Origin: Callorhinus ursinus
Taxonomy: Eukaryota; Chordata; Mammalia; Carnivora; Otariidae
Length of the DNA stretch: 64,000 nt
Direction of reading: 5' to 3'
Assembly: GCF_003265705.1 (NCBI RefSeq)
Contig: NW_020312828.1
Span: 53,190,055 to 53,254,054, forward strand
The position numbers were made by a program, and so were the translations under genes. Positions 57,583 through 64,000 of this stretch are shown here, piece after piece (positions within the stretch are counted from its first letter, which is position 1; each line of letters starts with the position of its first letter). Under the pieces are notes generated by a model. It was not told the origin of the DNA and did no database searches. It worked only from the letters and a program-made list of their open reading frames with translations.

Positions 57583-58851
57583 CAATTTATCCAGATTATC
57601 TAATTTGCTGGCATATAGTTGCTCATAATATGTTCTTATAATTGTATTTCTTTGGTGTTGGTTGTGATCTCTCCTCTTTCATTCACGATTTTATTTATTT
57701 GGGTCATTTCTCTTTTCTTTTTGATAAGTCTGGCCAGGGTTTATCAATCTTACTAATTCTTTCAAAGAACGAGCTCCTAGTCTCATTGATCTGTTCTACT
57801 GTTCTTTTGGTTTCTATTTGGTTGATTTCTGCTCTGATCTTTATTATTTCTCTTCTCCTGCTGGGTTTAGGCTTTATTTGCTGTTCTTTCTCCAGCTCCT
57901 TTAGGTGTAAGGTTAGGTTGTGTATTTGAGACCTTTCTTGTTTCTTGAGAAAGGCTTGTGTTGCTATATACTTTCCTCCTAGGACTGCCTTTGCTGCATC
58001 CCAAAGATTTTGAACAGGTGTATTTTCATTTTCACTGGTTTCCATGAATTTTTTAAATTCTTCTTTAATTTCCTGGTTGACCCATTCTTTCTTTAATAGG
58101 ATGCTCTTTAGCCTCCATGTATTTGAGTTCTTTCCAACTTTCCTCTTGTGATTGAGTTCTAGTTTCAAAGCACTGTGGTCTGAAAATATGCAGGGAATGA
58201 TCCCAATCTTTTGGTACTGGTTGAGACCTGATTTGTGACCTAGAATGTGATCTATTCTGGAGAATGTTCCATGGGCACTAGAGAAGAATGTATATTCTGT
58301 TGCTTTGGGATGGAATGTTCTGAATATATTTGTGAAGTCCATTTGGTCCAGGATGTCATTTAAAGTCTTTCTTTCCTTGTTGATCTTTTGCTTAGACGAT
58401 CTGTCCATTTCAGTGAAGGGGGTGTTAAAGTCCCCTACTATTATTGTATTGTTGTCAATGTGTTTCTTTGCTTTTGTTATTAACTGGCTTATACAATTGG
58501 CTGCTCCCATGTTAGGGGCATAGATATTTACAATTGTTAGATCTTCTTGTTGGATAGACCCTTTAAGTGGGATATAGTGTCCTTCCTCATCTCTTATGGT
58601 TTAAAATCTAATTTGTCTGATAGAAGGATTGCCACCCCAGCTTTCTTTTGGTGTCCATTAGCATGGTAAATGGTTTTCCACCCCCTCACTTTCAATCTGG
58701 AGGTGTCTTTGGGTCTAAAATGAGTCTCTTGCAGACAGCATATCAATGGGTCTTATTTTTTTATCCAATCCGATAGCCTGTGTCTTTTGATTGGGGCATT
58801 TAGCCCATTTACATTCAGGGTAACTATTGAAAGATATGAATTTAGTGCCAT
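57583..58851 (-). pseudogene. L1 ORF2 N-terminal part: AP-like endonuclease, inverted
   Basis: The ORF2 start codon is at 58851-58849 (minus), with about 30 bp of inter-ORF spacer beyond it. The apurinic-endonuclease-like domain, which nicks target DNA in the parent element, shows its landmarks: LNVNGLN and LQETH near the start, GDFN at about 58435-58424, SRIDHI, and SDH further on. A CAA-to-TAA type stop follows the WIKK segment and a frameshift lies near 58590; the frame is then open for 268 codons (58510-57704). Past 57704 further stops occur. It ends where the direct part starts. Confidence 0.92.
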
Positions 58852-58880
58852 TGTATTGCCTGTAAGGTGACTGTTACTGT

Positions 58881-61418
58881 GATATGGATGCATTCCTAGA
58901 CATGTATAAACTACCAAAACTGAACCAGGAAGAAACAGAAAACCTGAACAGACCTATAACCACTAAGGAAATTGAAGCAGTCATCAAAAATCTCCCAACA
59001 AACAAAAGCCCAGGGCCAGATGGCTTCCCAGGGGAATTCTATGAAACATTTAAAGAAGAATTAATACCTATTCTTCTGAAACTGTTCCAAAAAATAGAAA
59101 TGGAAGGAAAACTTCCAAACTCGTTTTATGAGGCCACCATTACCTTGATCCCCAAACCAGACAAAGACTCCATCAAAAAGGAGAATTACAGACCAATATC
59201 CTTGATGAACATGGATGCAAAAATTCTCACCAAAATACTAGCCAATAGGATCCAACAGTACATTAAAAGAATTAGTCACCACGACCAAGTGGGATTTATC
59301 CCCGGGCTGCAAAGTTGGTTCAAGATCAACAAATCAATCAATGTGATACAATACATTAATAAAAGAAAGAACAAGAACCATATGATCCCCTCAATAGATG
59401 CAGAAAAAGCATTTGACAAAGTACCCCTCCTTTCTTGATCAAAACTCTTCAGAGTATAGGGATAGAGGGTACATAACTCAATATCATAAAAGCCATCTAT
59501 GAAAAACCCACAGTGAATACCATTCTCAATGGGGAAAAACTGAGAGCTTTCCCCCTAAGGTCAAGAACACGGCAGGGATGTCCACTATCACCACTGCTAT
59601 TCAACACAGTATTAGAGGTCCTAGCCACAGCGATCAGAAAACAAAAAGAAATCAAAGGCATCCGAATCGGCAAAGAAGAAGTCAAACTCTCACTCTTTGC
59701 AGATGATATGATACTTTATGTGGAAAATCCAAAAGACTCCAGCCCAAAACTGCTAGAAGTCATACAGGAATTCAGTCAAGTGGCAGGATATAAAATCAAT
59801 GCAGAGAAATCAGTGGCATTCCTATACACCAACAACAAGACAGAAGAAAGAGAAATTAAGGAGTCGATCCCATTTACAATTGCACCCAAAACCATAAGAT
59901 ACCTAGGAATAAATCTAACCAAAGAGGCAAAGAATTTGTATTCATAAAACTATAAAATACTCATGAAAGAAATTGAGGAAGACACGAAGAAATGGAAAAA
60001 TGTTCCATGCTTATGGATTGGGAGAACAAATATTGTGAAGATGTCAATGCTACCTAGAGCAGTCTACATATTTACTGCAATCCCCATCAAAATACCATCA
60101 ACTTTTTTCAAAGAAATGGAACAAATAATCCTAAAATTGTATGGAACCAGAAAGGACCCCGAATAGCCATCTTTTTCTATTGAAAAAGAAAAGCAAAGCT
60201 GGTGGCATCACAATTCCGGACTTCAAGCTCTATTACAAAGCTGTAATCATCAAGACAGTATGGTACTGGCACAAAAACAGACACATAGATCAATGGAACA
60301 GAATAGAGAGCCCGGAAATGGACCCTCAACTCTATGGTCAACTAAACTTTGACAAAGCAGGATAGAATGTCCAGTGGAAAAAAGACAAGTCTCTTCAAAA
60401 AATGGTGTTGGGAAAATTGGACAGCCACATGCAGAAGAACGAAACTGGACTGTTTCCTTACACCACACACAAAAATAGACTCAAAATGGTTGAAAACCTA
60501 AACGTGAGACAGGAGTCCATCAAAATCCTAAAGGAGAACACAGGCAGCAACCTCTTCGACCTCAGCTGCAGCAACTTCTTCCTAGAAACATTGCCAAAAG
60601 CAAGGGAAGCAAGGGCAAAAATGAACTCTTGGGACTTCATCAAGATAAAAAGCTTTTGCACAGCAAAAGAAAGAGTCAACAAAACCAAAAAACAACCGGC
60701 AGAATGGGAGAAAATATTTGCAAATGACATATCAGATAAAGGGCTAGTATCCAAAATCTATAAAGAACTTATCAAACTCAACACCCAAAGAACAAATGAT
60801 CCAATCAAGAAATGGGCAGAAGACATGAACAGACATTTTTCCAAAGAAGACATCCAAATGGCCAACAGACACATGAAAAAGTGCTCAACATCACTCGGCA
60901 TCAGGGAAATCCAAATCAAAACCTCAATGAGATACCACCTCACACTAGTCAGAATGGCTAAAATTAACAAGTCAGGAAACGACAGATCTTGGCGGGGATG
61001 CGGAGAAAGGGGAACCCTCCTACACTGTTGGTGGGAATGCAAGCTGGTGCAAGCTCTGGAAAACAGTATGGAGGTTCCTCAAAAAGTTGAAAATAGAGCT
61101 ACCATATGATCCAGCAATTGCACTACTGGGTATTTACCCCAAAGATACAAATGTAGTGATCTGAAGGGGTATGTGCACCCTGATGTTTATAGCAGCAATG
61201 TCCACAATAGCCAAACTGTGGAAAGAGCTAAGATGTCCATCGACAGACGAATGGATAAAGAAGAGGTGGTATATATATATACAATGGAACATTATGCAGC
61301 CATCAAAAGGAATGAAATCTTGCCATTCGCAATGACGTGGGTGGAACTGGAGGGTATTACGCTGAGTGAAGTATGTCAATCAGAGAAAGACATGTATCAT
61401 ATGATCTCACTGATATGA
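58881..61418 (+). pseudogene. L1 ORF2: reverse transcriptase and C-terminal domain, direct part
   Basis: Begins just after the point where the inverted part ends. Reverse-transcriptase landmarks: [28 protein letters not shown] (motif A), [10 protein letters not shown] (motif B) and the catalytic FADD at 59696-59707. Breaks: a 2-bp loss near 59425 with nearby stops, a stop at 59945-59947, frameshifts near 60140-60170, a stop near 60363, and another shift around 61050-61140. In the C-terminal knuckle the first cysteine is serine (codon 60987-60989) while the remaining C, H and C are kept. ORF2 ends near 61418. No functional protein is possible. Confidence 0.93.
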
Positions 61419-61857
61419 GGAATTCTTAATCTCAGGAAACAAACTGAGGGTTGCTGGAGTGGTCGGGGGTGGGACGGATAGGGTGGCTGGGTGATAGACA
61501 TTGGGGAGGGTATGTGCTATGGTGAGTGCTGTGAATTGTGTAAGACTGTTGAATCACTGACCTGTACCTTTGCAACAAATAATACATTATATGTTAAAAA
61601 AAAAAAAAGATAGTAGGAAGGGAGAAATGAAGGGCAGGAAATCAGTGGCGGAGACGTACCATGAGAGACTATGGACTCTGAGAAACAAACTGAGGGTTCT
61701 AGAGGGGAGGAGGGTGGGGGATGGGTTAACCTGGTGATAGGTATTAAAGAGGGCACGTACTGAATGGACCATGGGTGTTCTATGCAAACAATGAATCATA
61801 GAACACTACATCAAAAACTAACGATGTATGGTGAGTAACATAACATAATAAGAAAAA
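61419..61857 (+). other. Two-module L1 3' UTR with an internal A12 tract
   Basis: Module 1 (about 61419-61595) ends 'aataatacattatatgttaa', followed by an A-run at 61596-61607. Module 2 (61608-61857) repeats the same layout ('aaacaaactgagggtt', G-rich tract, 'gggatgggttaacctggtga', 'gcacgtactgaatggacc') and ends 'aacataacataataag' plus A. Each module looks like an L1 3' end in its own right. Confidence 0.8.
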
Positions 61858-61867
61858 AAAGAATGCC

Positions 61868-62279
61868 TATTTTACTAATAAACTGATTTCAGGGAGGATA
61901 GTTTTCATTTTATGATGCCTACTCAGTCAACTGAGTACCTGCTCTTTATTATATAAACACTGTAAAGGATGCAATAATTTGCAAAGGTGGTTTAATATAA
62001 TTTCTTTTAGATGTATTACTGTTCAATTTTGAAGTAGGTTTTATTTTCCTTTAAAATACTAGGAGGCTTTCATTTCACTTAAATATATCTTAATGCCTTC
62101 AATCGTATCTAATATGTCCTTTGTCAAATATATTAATCTCCTATCTGGCATTCAATATAGTCACCATTTATAAGATTAGGTCAGTCCAAAAATTAGTTCC
62201 TTAGCTTATCAATTTCTTAATAAATGTTGCATGCAATTGCCAAAGAACTGTACGGTTCTGCCCTTGGCTCTTATTTGGT
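61868..62279. other. Unassigned sequence
   Basis: Nothing recognised between the young L1 and the L3/CR1 relic. Confidence 0.45.
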
Positions 62280-62520
62280 ATATGGCTCTATGGTTTGGAG
62301 AAGGCAAGCTCATCAAATTTATAGATGATACAAAGCTGAAAAGAAAACAATCTGTCTGATGTCATAATCTAGAAAAGTTGGAGCAAGGGTCAAATCTAAC
62401 AAGATGGAACCACTGGGGATAGATTATGTTTCTAGGTCCTCTGAAAATAACTGCACCAGCAAAAGACCAAGAAGAAGATGATGCTTAGCTGCAATACATG
62501 GGCTAAATATCCCAGGATGT
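62280..62520 (+). mobile_element. L3/CR1-type LINE remnant
   Basis: Plus-strand codons 62306-62338 read KLIKFIDDTKL, close to the CR1/L3 reverse-transcriptase catalytic segment (usual form KFADDTKLG; here A is I). Downstream, 'agttggagcaagggtcaaat' and 'ctaacaagatggaa' match the next CR1/L3 landmarks ('gcctgaatctaacaagatg'-like). Frame then lost. One of the oldest elements in the window. Confidence 0.55.
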
Positions 62521-63497
62521 CCCCCTTAGCAAGTTTACAGTCGATGGTGACAACCCTGAAACTTAACAGAGAATACTATCATACTTAATTTGTGCTATGC
62601 TGGGAAGGTGCGATCCCATTCTACAATGATAATGGGTTTTAAGTAAACATATACATCATATATATTTTTTTTAATCCATCACTCTCTCAACTTGGAAAGC
62701 ACTATAATTAGAAACAAACAAGCCCAATTGCTTTCTCAGCTTTTAAAAATATCAAATCCATCTCTTTTGTTGGTCAAAAACATACCTGTGACAATGGTGG
62801 TTCTGCCTTACAGTGGCAAAAGAACTTTATGAGCCTGGTGTCATGTTCTATCAGATTCCTTCTGTAAGTGGTTTAATGAACTCTGGTAGAGCAGCTCTAT
62901 ACCCACACAAAATCTTCTAACAAGGCACAAATTCACCAGAATCATAGATAATCCTTCTCTTAATACTTTTTAGGCTTATATTATTATCTCTCTCTCTCTT
63001 TGGCCAGAGCTAAGAGAGATAAGAAAGTGAGAGCTACTGAATTTTATTTCCAAAAATTATCAATCAGTTACCAGAATAAAAGAAAGAATTTGTTTTCAAT
63101 CCACATTCTCTGTTTACTTTCTGGAGATTCTTAAACTGTTAGACCCAATTTTTCTTCTAAGTTGTCATAAGATTGATAGACCCAATTTCAGTCCCAAATT
63201 ACCAGATGAGTCCTTGAAAGATAGTCTTAATTTTGTCGAATTCAAATTATCTCAGAAACCCTAGTGTGCAAACCGTTCAAATTAAACAATCCCTCTCTCT
63301 GCCCTCTGCCACACATATACGTACACAGGTATAGAGGGGTTTTTTTGTGTGTTTTTCTGGATCTCTAGACATTAATAAAACTCACATACACAAGGGCTTC
63401 TTGTTCAACAAAATACATATCAAAAACCCAAAATATGTATCAAGAACTATATATAAAAACTACAGAATTTAACCATCATTTTATTCTTTAATCTGCC
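62521..63497. other. Unassigned stretch, about 1 kb
   Basis: A short (CT)n run near 62988-62999. Part of this may be further L3/CR1 too diverged to see. Confidence 0.5.
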
Positions 63498-63529
63498 TGT
63501 TTATTCATCCAACAAATATTTATTTGAAT

Positions 63530-63775
63530 ATAATGGTGTGGTTAAAAGTTCAAGCTGTAGAGCCAGATTTCCTGGGTGTGAGTCCTAAGTTTTCCAGTTA
63601 TAGCTTGTGGGGACTTGGTTGGGACTGTCACACTGCTACACTGAGGATAACAGTAATACCTGTCTTATAGGATTACTATAAGGACTGACTTAATTAATAC
63701 ATGTAAAATGCTGAGGGCAGCACGTGACACATGTAAATGCTATATTTATGTTGTTATTATTGTAGTCTCTATGCT
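63530..63775 (+). mobile_element. MIR, plus strand, nearly complete
   Basis: 'gtggttaaaagttcaagctg', 'tagagccagatttcctgggt', 'ggattactataaggactgac' and 'atgtaaatgctatatttatg' cover most of the MIR length. A short reversed L2-like end ('ttcatccaacaaatatttat') precedes it at 63506-63525. Confidence 0.78.
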
Positions 63776-64000
63776 TGGTCAATTTCAATCTTTTTCTAAG
63801 GACAGATACTAAATCTTTTGACAAACATACTCACCCTTAAAGATCTCCTAAAATGAGTTTTAGCTCTAAAATTATGGAGAATACACCTTACAAGGTGATT
63901 CCTTGTTTCTAAGAAGAACCTTGGTGAAATGGGAGGTGAATGTTATTTAAAATATCTATTTATTGAAAGAATCCTCTCCAGAAATACCATGTTCTATAGC
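63776..64000. other. Unassigned sequence to window end
   Basis: Nothing recognised. Confidence 0.4.

Larger units (their letters stand above)
57583..61857 (+). mobile_element. Young 4.3-kb L1 with 5' inversion (twin priming)
   Basis: The inverted part (57583-58880) carries the start of ORF2 on the minus strand. The direct part (58881-61857) carries the rest of ORF2, a 3' UTR and A-tail on the plus strand. Flanks AAAGAATGCC at 57573-57582 and 61858-61867 enclose both, indicating one event. The two pieces meet at nearly adjacent ORF2 positions. ORF1 and the 5' UTR promoter are absent, so it was 5'-truncated just upstream of ORF2. Inactive. Confidence 0.93.

Noticed and set aside
57642..57929. 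95-codon hydrophobic frame, plus strand, that looks like a membrane protein
   Set aside because: It is the antisense shadow of L1 ORF2; the T-rich complement of a Lys/Glu-rich coding strand gives Leu/Phe/Ile-rich translations. The same applies to 30885-31154 and 60758-61042.

Overview
This 64 kb window is nuclear DNA from a carnivoran mammal. The evidence is 32 copies of the tRNA-Lys-type Can-SINE (SINEC), a family known only from Carnivora. All have the caniform-type body ('ggctcaggtcatgatc', then a CT-rich stretch, then an AAATAAAT tail). None has the dog-type SINEC_Cf head or the cat-type body, so I infer an arctoid caniform (seal, bear or weasel group), not a canid or felid. I recognise no host protein-coding gene, no functional RNA gene and no CRISPR array. 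The window reads as intergenic or deep-intronic sequence built almost entirely from transposable elements of several ages.

Layout. 0-13.5 kb: a 5'-truncated L1, many Can-SINEs, a Tigger-like DNA transposon, a MER5-like hAT element and a block of old L2/MIR. 13.5-26 kb: long antisense L1M stretches (14.3-15.7 and 19.2-20.1 kb, probably also 24.1-25.7 kb), a textbook MER5A-like insertion with 8-bp target duplications inside a MIR, and younger SINEs. 26-32 kb: a long decayed L2 that still shows reverse-transcriptase-region similarity, an MLT1 LTR, and an L1M 3' UTR split by a class-I-ERV-like solo LTR and a SINE. 31.8-35.3 kb: an old antisense L1 split by an MLT1 LTR, a 1.85 kb young twin-primed (inverted) L1 and a SINE. 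35.6-37.4 kb: an old L1 5' UTR-like block and a 5'-truncated RPLP1 processed pseudogene whose A-tail appears to have become a (CTTT)n microsatellite. 39-50 kb: two more L1 fragments, several LTR-like remnants, and two SINEs inserted in succession at one target site. 51.5-57.5 kb: a nested SINE pair, then the most repeat-poor stretch of the window (51.9-54.8 kb). 57.6-61.9 kb: a 4.3 kb young L1 with a twin-priming inversion carrying the whole endonuclease domain on the minus strand and the reverse transcriptase and C-terminus on the plus strand, both inactivated. 62.3-62.5 kb: a very old L3/CR1 remnant.

The genes do not work together in any pathway: the only coding sequences I can support are dead copies of L1 ORF2, the RPLP1 retropseudogene, and LINE relics. 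The interest is mechanistic: two independent twin-priming inversions, two cases of target-site reuse, nested SINEs, a two-module L1 3' UTR, and a microsatellite born from a pseudogene tail. I found no credible undescribed gene system. Family names rest on my recall of consensus sequences, not on a database search; boundaries without target duplications are approximate to tens of bases.
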